Assembly: GCF_052857255.1 (NCBI RefSeq)
Contig: NC_135505.1
Location: forward strand, 26,248,269 to 26,312,268
DNA from: Amblyomma americanum
Lineage: Eukaryota > Arthropoda > Arachnida > Ixodida > Ixodidae
DNA: 64,000 nucleotides
Reading direction: 5' to 3'
In this document: piece by piece, positions 34,340 through 46,520 of the stretch
Position numbering within the stretch: the stretch's first letter is position 1
Layout of the letters: each line of letters opens with the position of its first letter
Made by a program: the position numbers and the translations under genes
The notes under the pieces: model-generated
Seen by the model: only the letters and a program-made list of their open reading frames with translations
What the model was told of the DNA's origin: nothing
The model's database searches: none

Positions 34340-35880
34340 TTTCAACACAAAGACGTTCAGAATGGCTTCCTCTTCCCTATATTAACGCGGCAGCCGATCA
34401 CCACGATCCGTCATGAGGGCTCAAGTTTTAACCATGATAAAGGCGCACTTGGTGAATGCACTCTTCCGATGCAGAAGTCTCCGCGCTTTCACTACGTATA
34501 TTCTGGGCTAACAAATCTAGGTCATCAGAAATTTTTTATTATCTCCGTAGGCTGCGAAGCGTGGGGAGCAGGTATAATGTTCGTCTGGGCACCTAGAGCT
34601 GGGCACACTTCTGACCAGTCAGTTGACGATGCTTTGGCACACCTAGCATAGTCGTCGGGTGTGTTTGTAGCCGTAACGTAACGTTTCTCTGTAGTAGTAA
34701 TGGGGAGGTGTCGGCGAGTTGAGTGTGATGGCCGCCCTCTTTGATGCAATGAGCACGCGGCTCTAACGTTGGACATGAGCTTGTCTGCCGGGGTTGTGTG
34801 GTCCAGTTTGTGCAGGACTTGTCTGGAGACGTCTCGTCTCGCCTCGGACAGAGGCATTTCATGCCCTCGAACATCATTTGAGTGATTTTTCTTAGTTCGG
34901 CTACCTCCTCGTGAAGGTGACTAATTATTATGATGCTAGAGCCCAGCCGTGGAAGAACCAGGAATTGAGAATCCTCGGTTTGACTTCCATAGGCTTGAGA
35001 CACAGCCTGGGGTACTTGATGGCTTGTAAAAGCCTTGACAAGGATGCCTTTCTCGGTCATGCCACGATTTTGAAGTCGCTATTCGAAAGCAGCGGAGCAA
35101 TGCGTCTTTATATACGGAGGGTTCGGCTTCTGCTTGATTACCGAACTGATGACAGTGTGTTTGTAGCCGCCAGAAAGGGAAACCTCCCCCCCTCCCCCCA
35201 CGATTTGATCGCCTTTAGGAAGGAAGCGTTTCGTGCGCTTGTAGATGTTTACCGACCACTTGGAGTAAGTGTCCTGTATAGGTCCCTCCACCGTCTAGCG
35301 TTGCTCGCAAAACCGAGTTGAAGTTCCTGGATTTCCATTCCGACTGAGTCCTCAATTCTTCAGGTAGCTTTGGCTATCGAGTGCAGCTGGCTAAGACCTT
35401 GCTGGGAAGCGGCACAGTTATCTATATGCTTCGTTGACATGACGCCCTACCATGCCGTGTGTCGCCAGAGCGCCTCTAGTAATTGTGCGTTGTCGCCACC
35501 TAGGAGGTCTTCAAATGAAGCTTGCGCAAAAAATATAGAACCCTTCATGTCAGCAAAGTTCTCCAAGAGGTCCAGGGGGTGTTTAACCAGCCCTGAAGTC
35601 AAGATTCACGGAGCCAATGTGGAGCGCATCCACTGCGCTCGGATCTTTTGAAGAGTCGTTTCTTGAATGATTCATGATTCACTCTGACTTACGTTATAGG
35701 TGTGGTTGTGCTTATGCGTTCTTGGGAAATACAACTTCAGAGATAACATCAAGGCACACACCGAAAGATTTTTTGGAACTCATACAAGAAACAGCACCCG
35801 GATACAGGGTTTCCTGGATGAAATCCCTGAGGCTTTTGAATCCGCCGCTAATAGAAGGCGCCTGTAAATGATTATTGTAG
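34340..35880. other. Unassigned DNA with an unrecognised minus ORF
   Basis: A minus-strand frame at 34593-35060 reads HLHEEVAELRKITQMMFEG followed by a His/Thr-rich tail. This resembles the helical C terminus of LINE ORF1 proteins, but no knuckle or other motif confirms it. The rest is unassigned. Confidence 0.3.
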
Positions 35881-35881
35881 C

Positions 35882-36090
35882 TTTAGGATTCGACTGCCGC
35901 GAGGGCTCAGTGCTTAGGCGCAAGGCTACTGAGCTGAACTACCCGGGTGCGAACCTGACCGTAGCGGCCGCGTTTAGATGGAGGCTAAAGGCGCGTTCTT
36001 TTGTACTCTTTACTTGGCGGGAGCGTGACAACGACTTTAGTGAGCTCCCGGTTAGTTACAAGGAAAGGAGTGGCGCAGTAATTTTTCGCT
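35882..36090 (+). repeat. Degenerate SINE-A-like copy
   Basis: Head CTGCCGCGAGGGCTCAGTG, B-box-like GGGTGCGAACCTGACCG and a late GGAGTGGCGCAGTAA in an order matching family A. The middle is poorly conserved. Confidence 0.5.
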
Positions 36091-36462
36091 TCGCGGTGGA
36101 CACTTCAACTTCAATAGCATTACGCGTATCACTTCGTATCCCGATACGCATAACGCGGTACGACTTCACTAAATAATTTGTACAACGCCAACACTGTTTT
36201 CGCTGTAAAACTAGAAGGTAGTCTGCATCCCTGAATAATCAGGATGCACAGAGTTAAAAAAACGTGAACCTTTAATATTGGTTATCAGGATCACACTCTA
36301 TGTACGAGCGTTGTTCTCTTAACGCAGCACGTTTGGGGAAGGCAAGAGCCATACATTCCTAGCGGGTGTAATAAAGGAAAAAAGAGCTGGTTACTGTAGC
36401 CGGAAAAGTGCAGCACGGGAAGATGCGAAGATGCATGGCAACAAATTACACCACAATGCACC
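36091..36462. other. Unassigned DNA
   Basis: No recognised feature. Confidence 0.35.
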
Positions 36463-38073
36463 CCAGTGGGCTCGGCAGCAGCACATCGAGCACAATGCTT
36501 AGGAGCCCGTCTTGCTTCATTGCGCAGGTTTTGGCCGTCTTGCTGCCCGTACAACCATCATGCCTCGGTTATGATTCCTTCCAACTGCCTTCATATCAAG
36601 CAAGTGACGTTCGCTTCGAGACAACAGCACGTGCCGCCCTTTGCTTCATTAACCACCCCAGCGTACCTAACACCACCGTTTCAGCGACTGCGCCATCACT
36701 GCGGACGTCACATCATGGGGACATCGTCGCCTATATAAGACGCTCCTCATCGCCGCCTGCATCCAGTAGGCTCGACAGCAGCACAACGAGCACAATCCTC
36801 AGGAACCCATTTTGCTTCATTGCGCAGGTTTTGGCCGTCTTGCTGCCCGTACAACCATCATGCCTTGGTTATGATTCTTTCCAACTGCCTTCATATCAAG
36901 CAAGTGACGTTTGCTTCGAGACGACAGCACGTGCCGCCCTTTGCTTCATTAACCACCCCAGCGTGCCTATCACCACCGTTTCTGCGACTGCGCCATCACT
37001 GGGGACGTCACATCATGGGGACATCGTCGCCTATATAAGACGCTCCTCATCGCTAGCTGCATCCAGTGGGCTCGGCAGCAGCACATCGAGCACAATGCTC
37101 AGGAACCCATTTTGCTTCATTGCACAGGTTTTGGCCGTCTTGCTGCCCGTACAACCATCATGCCTTGGTATGATTCTTTCCAAATGCCTTCATATCAAGC
37201 AAGGGACGTTTGCTTCGAGACGACAGCACGTGCCGCCCTTTGCTTCATTAACACCCCAGCGTGCCTATCACCACCGTTTCTGTGACTGCGTCATCACTGG
37301 GGACGTCACATTATGGGGACATCGTCGCCTATATAAGACGCTCCTCATCGCTAGTTGCATACAGTCGGCTCGGCAGCAGCACATCGAGGACAATGCTCAG
37401 GAACCCATTTTGCTTCATTGCACAGGTTTTGGCCGTCTTGCTGCCCGTAAAACCATCATGCCTTGGTTATGATTCTTTCCAACTGCCTTCATATCAAGCA
37501 AGTGACGTTTGCTTCGAGACGACAGCACGTGCCGCCCTTTGCTTCATTAACCACCCCAGTGTGCCTATCACAACCGTTTCTGCGACTGCGCCATCACTGG
37601 GGACGTCACATCATGGGGACATCGTCGCCTATATAAGACGCTCCTCATCGCTAGCTGCATCCAGTTGGCTCGGCAGCAGCACATCGAGCACAATGCTCAG
37701 GAACCCATTTTGCTTCATTGCACAGGTTTTGGCCGTCTTGCTGCCCGTACAACCATCATGCCTTGGTTATGATTCTTTCCAAATGCCTTCATATCAAGCA
37801 AGTGACGTTTGCTTCAAGACGACAGCACGTGCCGCCCTTTGCTTCATTAACACCCCAGCGTGCCTATCACTACCGTTTCTGCGACTGCGTCATCACTGGG
37901 GACGCCACATCATGGGGACATCGTCGCCTATATGAGACGCTCCTCATCGCCGCCTGCATCCAGTAGGCTCGACAGCAGCACAGCGAGCACGATGCTCAGG
38001 AACCCATTTTGCATCATTGCGCAGGTTTTCGCCGTCTTGCTGCACGTACAACCATCATGCCTAGGCTATGATC
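36463..38073 (+). repeat. 300-bp tandem monomers upstream of LINE-3
   Basis: Unit starts (CTCGGCAGCAG or CTCGACAGCAG) lie at 36471, 36771, 37071, 37369, 37669 and 37968. The period is 298-300 bp, with five full units and a partial sixth. The last unit passes directly into LINE-3 ORF1 sequence on the same strand. Each complete unit ends with a TATA box and a short GC-rich leader, so I read the array as a monomeric 5' UTR promoter like those of mouse L1. Because the period is close to a multiple of three and lacks stops, it also gives a long repetitive open frame, which I do not think is a gene. Confidence 0.85.
36732..37935 (+). promoter_or_regulatory. Five TATA boxes, one per monomer
   Basis: TATATAA occurs at 36732, 37032, 37330 and 37630, and TATATGA at 37929. 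Each is followed about 30 bp later by CATCCAGT or similar (CATACAGT in one unit), a plausible initiator. The array's own 5' edge (about 36463) begins at that same CCAGT position, as expected if the inserted RNA started at a monomer promoter. The units also contain GGGGACGTCAC (GGGGACGCCAC in the fifth unit), close to a CRE. Promoter function is inferred. Confidence 0.6.
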
Positions 38074-38089
38074 CAAGATGCCTGGGTCA

Positions 38090-39640
38090 GAGTCAAGCCA
38101 TAGCAAAACATCGCTATTCTGAGCACCAAGGATCCGGACCTCACAGAACAGCTATGCAATATCCAGGCAATCAATCTAGGGGGAAACGGATATTCAATGA
38201 ATAATTATGCAGCCTCACCAGAAAACTCATGTAAATACATCATTACTCACGAATTACCGATAACAACATAAGAGGAATTTCTGGACTGCACTGAAACATA
38301 GCTCCAACAAATATACACCATTCAAGCATTACCATTCGGCACAAAGGGGCATTTCTATATACCTTTGAAGGCAAAGCAGTACCACGGTTTGTCTACTTCA
38401 GTGGCATAGAATACAGGTGCAAAGCATTCCGACCAGTGATGCAGGTCTGTGGATGCTGCCTGAAAACAGGACACCATGCTGACATTTGCTCGCTCGGCAG
38501 GAGAAAAGGTGCTACAATTGCGGAATACGCAATCTTCACCAGGACATGTCGATTGAAAAAAGCTCGGCATCGTCTGCGACATATCCAACCACTCCACCAT
38601 TGATACAAACTGTCTGGCAATACAGAAGATTTACAGGAAAAGACGGGAAAAGACAAGCAAAACTGATGAAGGCGCAATCCAATGCCTTCGTTATGCAGAA
38701 ATTGCTGCATAGAGCACTGTTCTAGATGTTCATAAGAAGCAAAAGACTGAGCAGAAGCAAAAGACTGCGCTGAAGCACAAGACTGAGCAGGAGCACAAGA
38801 CTAATCATCGACCCAGGAATGAACATCGGCCCAACTTGAACCAAATTCAACTCGACCAGCCGGGAGAATCGCATAGATATAACAACAGCACCACGCTGCC
38901 CATGAACGTGAATCAGACCAACGGCCCAAGGAGGGCACTCACCGTTCATCCAAAGAAACCTTGAAACCGAAGCACAGAAAAATGGCCACCTCTCCCACCA
39001 TTGACGAAGCAGAACCCAGTTGTCACCACGGCCGCCCAAACACTTTTGAAGCAGGCCGTGGGGACCGAGAACCCGCAACCGTCGAAAAACAAGATAATAA
39101 AAACCACTCGAAAAAGCACAGTGTGGCAACCATGAACGCCGGACATAAAGCTTTTGAGCCCAGTGGTACCATGACGTACGCCACCGAGACACGGGCCTCT
39201 ACCTCGAAAGCCATTGAACACAAAGCCCGCATCCAGGAGGCCGAAAAGACGCAGTCACTCCGGAACGCTACACGCGAAAAAAGAGCCAGCCCTGCTAAAA
39301 AGGTTGAGCGGTCCATCCAAGCAGCATCCACTAGTACCCCTTATTCATCCCCTGCATCCCCTATTACACCTCGAGTGGCGGTAAAGCAATACATATGTTC
39401 CGCTGTTTCGTTCAAAAATCATTAGCATAATCAACACTATAGTGCTGAACAACTCGGAGCGATGCAGCAACCGCTCATACAAGCCCAGGCACAGCAGATG
39501 CTGTCCATGATTGACAGTCTAGAAGCTACGAACTACACACGCTCGGAAAAACATGAAGCCGGCATAAACAGGCTTTTCGAACTTGTACCTCATGAGAAAC
39601 TACCTCCCAAGCATCGCGCAGTTCAACCCGCTGCCTGACC
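38090..39640 (+). pseudogene. LINE-3 ORF1 (gag-like) relic
   Basis: Begins in a stretch aligned to the middle of LINE-1 ORF1 (QNIAILSTKDPDL, then INLGGNGYSMNNYA), so the N terminus is lost. Next come YTIQALPFGTKG, GKAVPRFVYFSGIEYRC and the knuckles CGCCLKTGHHADIC and CYNC. The tail has a charged Ala/Lys/Glu stretch (38961-39425) and a helical end (MQQPLIQAQAQQMLSMI). At least three frame changes occur. Confidence 0.7.
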
Positions 39641-39699
39641 TCATCCAGTATCGCCAGACCAGCAAGATGGAGCAGAACAATAGCACGCGAAACGGTCGG

Positions 39700-42600
39700 C
39701 GGCGATGCTAGTCCACAACACCAGCAGAAACAATTATATGACAATAGAACTATCACAGCATACACCGATAAAAAGCGCAACTAGCAGCATATATCGCATA
39801 CTTTCCTAATCCCCCCCCCCCCCTGTCATCGCTCTGCAAGAGACGGAAACAAATCGCATTCATATCCGAGGTTATAACACACCAGCCCTTACACTACGTG
39901 CAGCGGTCTTCACACTCGAATTCATGCCGGTGCTAGATAGCACACCGACAAACACGCCCGACAGCAAGGGCACTCAGTATACCGCTATATAGCACAGCTC
40001 TCCCGGGCACACATATGGCGTCACTATTATTAACATATACAGCAATAACAAAGAGAAAGGCATAGTTATTCCGGCATACTGGGCTCCATTAGTTCCTCAA
40101 AGCTCCTTGTGATGAGTGATTTTAATGCGCGTCACACCAACTAGGGATCCACCTCGGATACCGCCAAAGGTAACCTCATTCCTACCGCAATGGTTGATTA
40201 CAACCTTGGCTTGGCCTCATCTCAAACGCCACCGTACGCACTCACATTGACACAAGTGTCACCCGCGACACCCCACCCGATCTCACATCGGCCACATCGA
40301 GCATAATCATTAAATCTCACACGCTGCTCCAAGATAGCCTTGGCAGTGAACACTTTGCAGTCTCCACTACTATTGCTTACCATTCCGATATTTTAAGCCC
40401 GCGTTCAAAGCTCCGCACTGACTGGGATAAATTGCGCTCATCCTTGGCAGCTGATTCTACCGAACACCGTAGTGTCGCCGACTGGACATACCGTCTTGTG
40501 CAGGCTATCCAGACGAACACCAAACACAATAAAAGCACCCCTACGGCACCGTAAGTTGATCGGCATCTGGCTCGTCTATGAGAGGCCCGACAGGGACTTC
40601 TCAAGCGCTGGATCACCAGCGACAAAATCGTAAATTGAGACTCCGCATAACCGCTTTCACTCGTGAGGCAGATGAATGCGCGAACATGCTAGCCCACGCA
40701 ATGTTCCGTCCAGACATCTCGGTGCAAAACATACTTCTCGCCCTTAGAGAGTGTCTCTTTTACACTAAGCGCCGTACAGCCGCTACGCGAGCCATACTGG
40801 CCCTGTATTTTCATAAGGCGCTCTCTAAGATCCAGAACCCACTAAATCTCAGGCAGAAGTAAGTACATAATGTCTAATACAACTAGAGCTCTAAAAGGGC
40901 ACAGATGTATTTGGCCAACTACGGGACACTTATATAAACACGTCCCTTGAGTGAGCAGATCCACCCAATCTACCTCCACCTAACACCGAAGTTGATGCCG
41001 ACATTACCTTAAGCGAAGTCCTTATTCACCGCTCTACGGCGCCGGGGCGGGATGGCATAACGTACAAAGCACTACTGAAACTTGTCATAGTCTCTCTTCA
41101 GGAACTCACAGAGCTCTTTAAAAAATACTGGCACGCTGCGACACTCCCATCAGCCTGGACCCATAACAGCATGCGATTTATACACAAACCGGGAAAACCC
41201 CTCACCCTTCAAAATTTGCGCCGCATCTCGTTAACGACCTGTGTCGGCAAGTTATTCGAGCATGTCACTCTCACTCGCCTGCAACAGTTCCTAGAAACAA
41301 CAGGCTTTCTCTCAAGCGTTCAATTTCGCTTCCGTGCAAACATCTCGGCGCAAGACGTACTTCTCTCTCTTAAAGTGTGTCTCTTTTACACTAAGCGCTG
41401 TACATCCGCTACGCGAGCCATACTGGGCCTGTATATTCATAAAAGGCTTTGGATACAATAAGTAATGAGCATATCGTGACATTAGCCACCACGGGCTGCC
41501 GCACCCGCATATGGCAATACGTTCGAGCCTTCCTTCAGGGACGCACGGCAGAACTCTACCTTGGTTAGGTCGCCCTCCAGATTTTCCCGTCTAACCGGGG
41601 AACCCCACAAGGAGCGGTCCTATCGCCAGTGTCAAAGGCTCTTGCTGCTGTCCCAGGGCTAAACGCAGCCATATACGCAGACGATATGACTCTTTGGACA
41701 ACGGGAGGGTCCATTGCAACAGCCCAGGATGTCCTTCAATCTGCCATAGACATCACCACCACCCATTTAGCAAACACAGACCTCCGTTGCTCTCCAAATA
41801 AATCAGAACTCTTGCAGCCGAAACCTGTGCCCAGGGACCCCCCATTGAACTTCACATGTACTGGAATCCGGAGCCCTTGTGTCTCAGGTGAAGATTTTTC
41901 GGCCTTCACATTAACAGCCCACTCGATGCAACCGCAACCCTTCAGCTCTTGCAAAGAATGACCAAACAAGTGGCTGCACTAATCTAGCGGGTGGCAGCAC
42001 GCAATCTTGGGCTCTCTGAAAGCGAGACCCTCAATATGGCAAATGCATTAATCATTAGCCGCATTACATACCACCTGCCATACCATATACTCACACAGCG
42101 GCAGACGCAACAGACAGAAACCCTAATACGCACGGCTGTCACCTCCGCCCTACGTCTTCCACGGACGGTTAGCAAGAAACGTCTCCTGGCAACTGGTACC
42201 CACAATAACATGAAAGAATTAACAGAGCCTCAACAAACCAACCAATTAGTCTGCCTGAGTAGCACGGAAACTGGACAACGCCTACTGCGACAGCTCCTTC
42301 TCAATCCACACATTACCACCACAAGTCCTACACCTTACATGACCTGTCTGCGCACGCAGGATCAAATATATCAGTAGCCCCTACCGCGCACAATGAGCTC
42401 TAGCCTCCGACAGGGTAGGCGGCAGGCTCGAGCGAGCTATTACGCCAAAACATACAGCATCCGCTCCGATATCATTTATGTCGACGCGGCAGTAAACTGT
42501 AAAAGTAGGATTCTTCACGGCAGTCGCAGCCTATGAAGGCGGCACTGTGGGGGCCGCCGCCCCTATCAGAACTAATTCACCTGCGGAGGCGGAAGGAGCC

Positions 42601-43150
42601 GCCATCGCTCTTGCGCTGGCCCATTCCACCATTTACAAAAAGATAACCGAAATTTGCACGGATTCCTAGGGCACATACCGCCAGTATCTGAAGGGCGTGG
42701 CGACGCCGCCCACACCTTATTCTTGCCACATCTACCTCTCTCGACCGGACGGTTACCCTGTCGTGGATCCCTGGGCATGCCTCGATCACCAGTAATGGGC
42801 GCGTTCACGCGCTGGCTCGAGAACCCTCTTCCCGGACCACGGACGATCAGGCACTCAACCCTGCGCAAGAGGCCCCATCGGTCCTTTATACATATCATTA
42901 AATCATCACATTCTACAATCTCAGGCGCATGATATTACTGCCAACCAACAGTACCTTGTCGCCCTTATCCAGCGCCACATGGCGAAAGTACAGACGGGCT
43001 GCTTTATTTCACCCTACCCCTGTCATGCTTTCAGCCCACCTTTCCTCCCTATTTTAACACGTGTGGCGTGCCCATAACCATACTTTTCTACTACCTTTGG
43101 CAATGTCCCTCCCCACAGTCAGTACTCGCTATCCACAATCCCACTAATTT
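39700..43150 (+). pseudogene. LINE-3 ORF2 relic (endonuclease, RT, RNase H)
   Basis: The endonuclease shows VIALQETETNRIHIRGYNTP near 39825 and MSDFNARHTN near 40113. RT shows KPGKPLTLQNLRRISLTTC, RGTPQGAVLSP and IYADDMTLWTT (about 41670), with a deletion just after GAVLSP. The thumb follows at 41991-42377. RNase H begins DIIYVDAAVN (about 42470). A 115-bp RT segment occurs twice (40706-40820 and 41332-41446). Frame breaks are frequent. Confidence 0.78.
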
Positions 43151-43344
43151 TTTCTGGGAGGCTGCGTTACGGACCGCTCAACCCGCCAAAAAAAATGCTG
43201 GTGGATCGAGCTTTAAGTGAAGCACAAGCCCGTGGACTCCTGCACAAGTTGGGGACCACACTGGAAGATTTTTTGTTTCGTCTAATAAAAGCTGTTTCCA
43301 TCCATCTATCCGCCGAACGCATGAAGGTGCACCGGCGTTTTATG

Positions 43345-43655
43345 CTAATAATATTTGTTTTTTTGGGGAAAGGAAATGGCGCAGTATCTGCCTTATATAT
43401 TCTTGGACAATGGAACCGCGCCGTAAGGGAAGGGAGAAAGGTGGGAGCGAAAGACGAAAAGAAGAAAGATGTGCCGTAGTTGAGGGCTCCGGAAATGTAG
43501 ACCGCCAGGGTTTTTTTCATGTGCACTGATATCGCGCAGCACACGGGCGCGTTATCGTTTCGCCTCCATCGAAACGCTGCCGTCACGCTCGGCTTCGAAA
43601 CCGGGTACTCGTGACCAGTAGACGAGCGCCCTAACCATTGACCCACTGCGTGCGG
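43345..43655 (-). repeat. SINE-A copy
   Basis: Full-length diverged copy with the tail side at low coordinate and a degenerate B box (GGTTTCGAAGCC). It lies 45 bp past the LINE-3 tail. Confidence 0.8.
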
Positions 43656-43744
43656 TTGTCAATTACTGTGGCTTTTTTAGGACAAGAAATGGCACAATAT
43701 AACTGGCTTACTTTTACTGGATACTTCCTTTCCCTTCCTGAAAA

Positions 43745-43882
43745 ATTCATGCGGGCACCTCTTTCTTTGTTTGTTCTTTCACCCCCTCCTTTATCACTTC
43801 TCTAATGGCGCGGTTCGGGTGTCCACCGACATATGTGAAACAATTAATGCGCTATTTCGTTTCCTTAAAACAAATTTTAATG
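43745..43882 (+). repeat. SINE-A 3' fragment
   Basis: Starts near GCGGGCACCTC and ends TGCGCTATTTCGTTTCC. Diverged. Confidence 0.65.
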
Positions 43883-43892
43883 CCGAACACGT

Positions 43893-44199
43893 TACCCTCC
43901 CCGGTGGCTAAATGGTAAAATCGCAAGTCTACTGAACCAGAGTACCCAGGTTCAACCCGATCGCGGCGGCTGCGTTTTTATGGAGGAAAAACGCTAAGGC
44001 GCCCGTGTGCTGTGCGATGTCAGTGCACGTTAAAGATCCCAAGGTGGTCGAAATTATTCCGGAGCCCTCCACTACGGCACCTCCTTCTTCCTTTCTTCTT
44101 TCACTCCCTCCCTTATCCCTTCCCTAATGGCGCGGTTCAGGTGTCCAACGATATAAGAGACAGATACTGCGCCATTTCCTTCCCCAAAAAACCAATTAT
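43893..44199 (+). repeat. SINE-A copy
   Basis: Full copy with a weakened A box (TGGCTAAATGG). The body is close to the copy at 791. Confidence 0.85.
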
Positions 44200-44209
44200 A
44201 GCTGTGTTT

Positions 44210-44420
44210 TGATTGAGGCAAAACTGAAAAGGCGCCCCTGTGCTGCGCGACGTTAGCGCACGTTAAAGGTCTCCAGGTGTTCGAAATTATCTCAGAAACC
44301 TCCACTACGGCACGTTTTTCTTCTGTGACTCCTTCCATTGCCCCTTCCCTTACAGCGTTGTTCGGGTGTCCTCCTAGACATGTGAGACAGTTATTGCGCC
44401 ACTTCCTTTCCTCAAAACGA
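44210..44420 (+). repeat. SINE-A fragment, diverged
   Basis: Begins at the GAGGCAAAACTGAAAAGGCG block and runs to the 3' part. The head is missing. Confidence 0.7.
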
Positions 44421-44467
44421 AGCTACATTTTCTTCTAATACGAGAGGACATAAGTGTGCATGCACTT

Positions 44468-44535
44468 GCCGCGAACTTGCGATTTCGCCGTGGCAGTGCT
44501 CCGAGGAGACACATGACGTAACAACGCGAGCCTCG
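44468..44535 (+). repeat. Short dispersed repeat, second copy
   Basis: About 68 bp matching 30793-30862. Class unknown. Confidence 0.6.
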
Positions 44536-44659
44536 CCTCGGATATTTCACTTTCTCTGCCTAGTCACTACTGCACGAGCGCTACTAGTAGGACCGAGCCA
44601 GAGATGTTCCGCTGCTGCGCAGCGCCGCGCCTTTCCTCAGAATGCAACTTTATTTTCTC

Positions 44660-44780
44660 AGTTTTCTCTTTCTTCTTTCTCTCTCTCCTTTATCCCTTCA
44701 TTTACAGAGCAGTTTGAGTGTCCACCGAGATATGTGAGGCCATTACTGTGCAATTTCCTTTTCTCAAAAACCAAACAAAA
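44660..44780 (+). repeat. SINE-A 3' fragment, diverged
   Basis: Pyrimidine tract, then a GAGTGTCCACCGAGATATG block and an end resembling the family tail. Confidence 0.55.
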
Positions 44781-45279
44781 CAAGTGAGCCGACCGCGGTC
44801 ATACACCTCATTGGCGTTGACAACTCTTCAAAGGCCGTTGATAATCACGAAAGGAAAAACACACAACCGGCTCCGTGGGTTTGTGGATACTTCAATTTCG
44901 CTTTCATGTATGTGGCTTTAGCGTACAACTGAGAGTGTCTGCTTTCTACACACTGCATAGTCAGCGCGTCCTCCCTGCCACCCAAAATGGTGGCACGCAG
45001 TTAATGGTTGGTCGCGAGAGGTTGACCACGAAATGAATGCTGCGGCCAACCAATTCCTGCAATGCCGTATGTCAGCCACAACGCTGTCAGCGCTAATGCA
45101 TTCAGACATCTCTCTCTCACGACCGGCACATGTATCAAAGCACGAATGAGGCGTACACATATGCAGGGAGCCAGTTATGCGCACATCCTTTCCTCAAAGC
45201 CATCGCGGTCTAGAACATTGTCATTGCCAACGCCAATGAACACAGCGAACGCCGCCATCTTTCGCTTTGTATATCCACA

Positions 45280-45415
45280 TTATTATTCCGGAGCCCTTCA
45301 CATCGGCACCTCATTCTTCCTTTCTTCTCTCAGTGCCTCTTTTATCCCTTTTCTTATGGCGCGGTTGAGGTGTCCCCCGAAATGTAAGGCAGAGAATGCG
45401 CCATTTACTTTTTGT
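45280..45415 (+). repeat. SINE-A 3' fragment
   Basis: TCCGGAGCCCTTCACATCGG through to a degenerate tail. It interrupts the block copy at a point where copy 1 is continuous. Confidence 0.75.
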
Positions 45416-45924
45416 TACGCATGCTAGTCAACTACAATATATTGAAATGAACAGCGAAAGCAATCATTATTCTTTGCTGAAATTTTATTTGTATTTACAA
45501 CTTGATAAAAATTTCGATGCAAGACTTTAGCAGAGCGTCATCATTGATTGCAGGCATGCATTTCAACAAAATCTGAAGCTGAGTTAGTAAAAATGTCTGC
45601 TCAACTATTTTATTTTGGAGACTGAATACAATAGCTTGGAGTGCCTCGCAGAGATGCATCGGCTCTAATTAATAATAAGGTACCGACCAGAGGAGAACCC
45701 GGCATTGTCGCCGTGGTGAGTGCTCAAAGAGGGTCTCGTCTTTGTACGTGGAACTGTTGAATAAAAATTGAATATACAATAGAAAACCAGTGATTATAAG
45801 TTTGCAACTTGTCTCAAACGACATCAGGACATGTGAGTATATAAACTAAATAAATAATTAAGCTCCCTCTCAAGGGCATGACAAAAAAGCGTAGTGGAAT
45901 ATTTCGCACAGGTTTAAAAGTTCT

Positions 45925-46161
45925 CAGCCACTGCGGCGCGTCAATGGTTGTGGCACTTGTCTGCTGACCCGAAAGACGCGGGTTCGATCCCGGCGGCGGC
46001 GCTCGAATTTCATTGGAGGCGAAATTATAGAGGCCCGTGTACTGTGCGGTGTCATATTGCACTTCAAAGAACCGCAGGTGGTGGAAATTTGCGGAGCCCT
46101 TCACTACGGCGTCCCTCATAGCGTGTCGCATTGGGGCGTTAAGCCCCCATAAACCAAACCA
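45925..46161 (+). repeat. SINE-B copy in repeat block
   Basis: Full copy with a good B box (GGTTCGATCCC) and AAACC tail. It corresponds in position to 16543-16790. Confidence 0.85.
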
Positions 46162-46520
46162 AGGCACAATGCCACCAGAAGACCGAGGAAGCTGCCATGC
46201 TCGAATAGCAAAAACGAAATAGGACCATGGTGCCGGCAGGACGCCCAGCGTTATAAACATTTCTTTAGACAGTCTAGAGATTTCTGTCTATAATGTCTAT
46301 AATTGCTTTATAGACAAACCTTCGAGTAGCCTGTAGGCAACACAACAGTCTGTAGGCAATGAAAATCGTATAGACAGTCCATAGGCAGTCTATAGATTTA
46401 TGGTAATACACATTTAGTAGGCTTGTCTAAAGACAGTCTATAGCCTATGGAGAGACAAAATGAAATATCTATAAGAAGGCAAGAATCTATAAGAAGTCTA
46501 CAGACTCTGTAGACATGTTA

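Larger units (their letters stand above)
38074..43300 (+). mobile_element. LINE-3: decayed I-group LINE
   Basis: Order on the plus strand: ORF1 with zinc knuckle (about 38090-39640), endonuclease (about 39820-40380), linker, RT (41171-42377), RNase H (about 42470-42840) and a C-terminal finger region (to about 43150). The 3' end near 43290 has AATAAA and a CCATCCATC tail, the same tail type as LINE-5. Many stops and shifts are present. The first hundred or so residues of ORF1, compared with LINE-1, are missing at the junction with the monomer array. A minus-strand SINE-A follows at 43345. Confidence 0.85.
44900..46520 (-). repeat. Dispersed repeat block, copy 2 (inverted)
   Basis: Reverse complement of the block at 15835-17114 plus 22542-23608, in the same internal order. 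The TCTATAGAC-rich part is at 46510-46270, GGACGTCC-type sequence at 46260-46170, SINE-B at 46161-45925, and then the two further parts down to 44900. LINE-1 is absent here. Compared with copy 1, about 450 bp and about 180 bp are missing and a SINE-A fragment is added. Confidence 0.75.

Noticed and set aside
36408..37935. A plus-strand open frame of repeated 100-residue units (SSTSSTMLRNPFCFIAQVL-type) that could be a repeat protein
   Set aside because: The 300-bp DNA period is a multiple of three by chance, frames break with single-base differences between units, and each unit carries a TATA box. A promoter array fits better.
41629..41961. RT pieces of LINE-3 as group II intron or retron RT
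   Set aside because: YADD is embedded in an I-group LINE order with endonuclease upstream and RNase H downstream.
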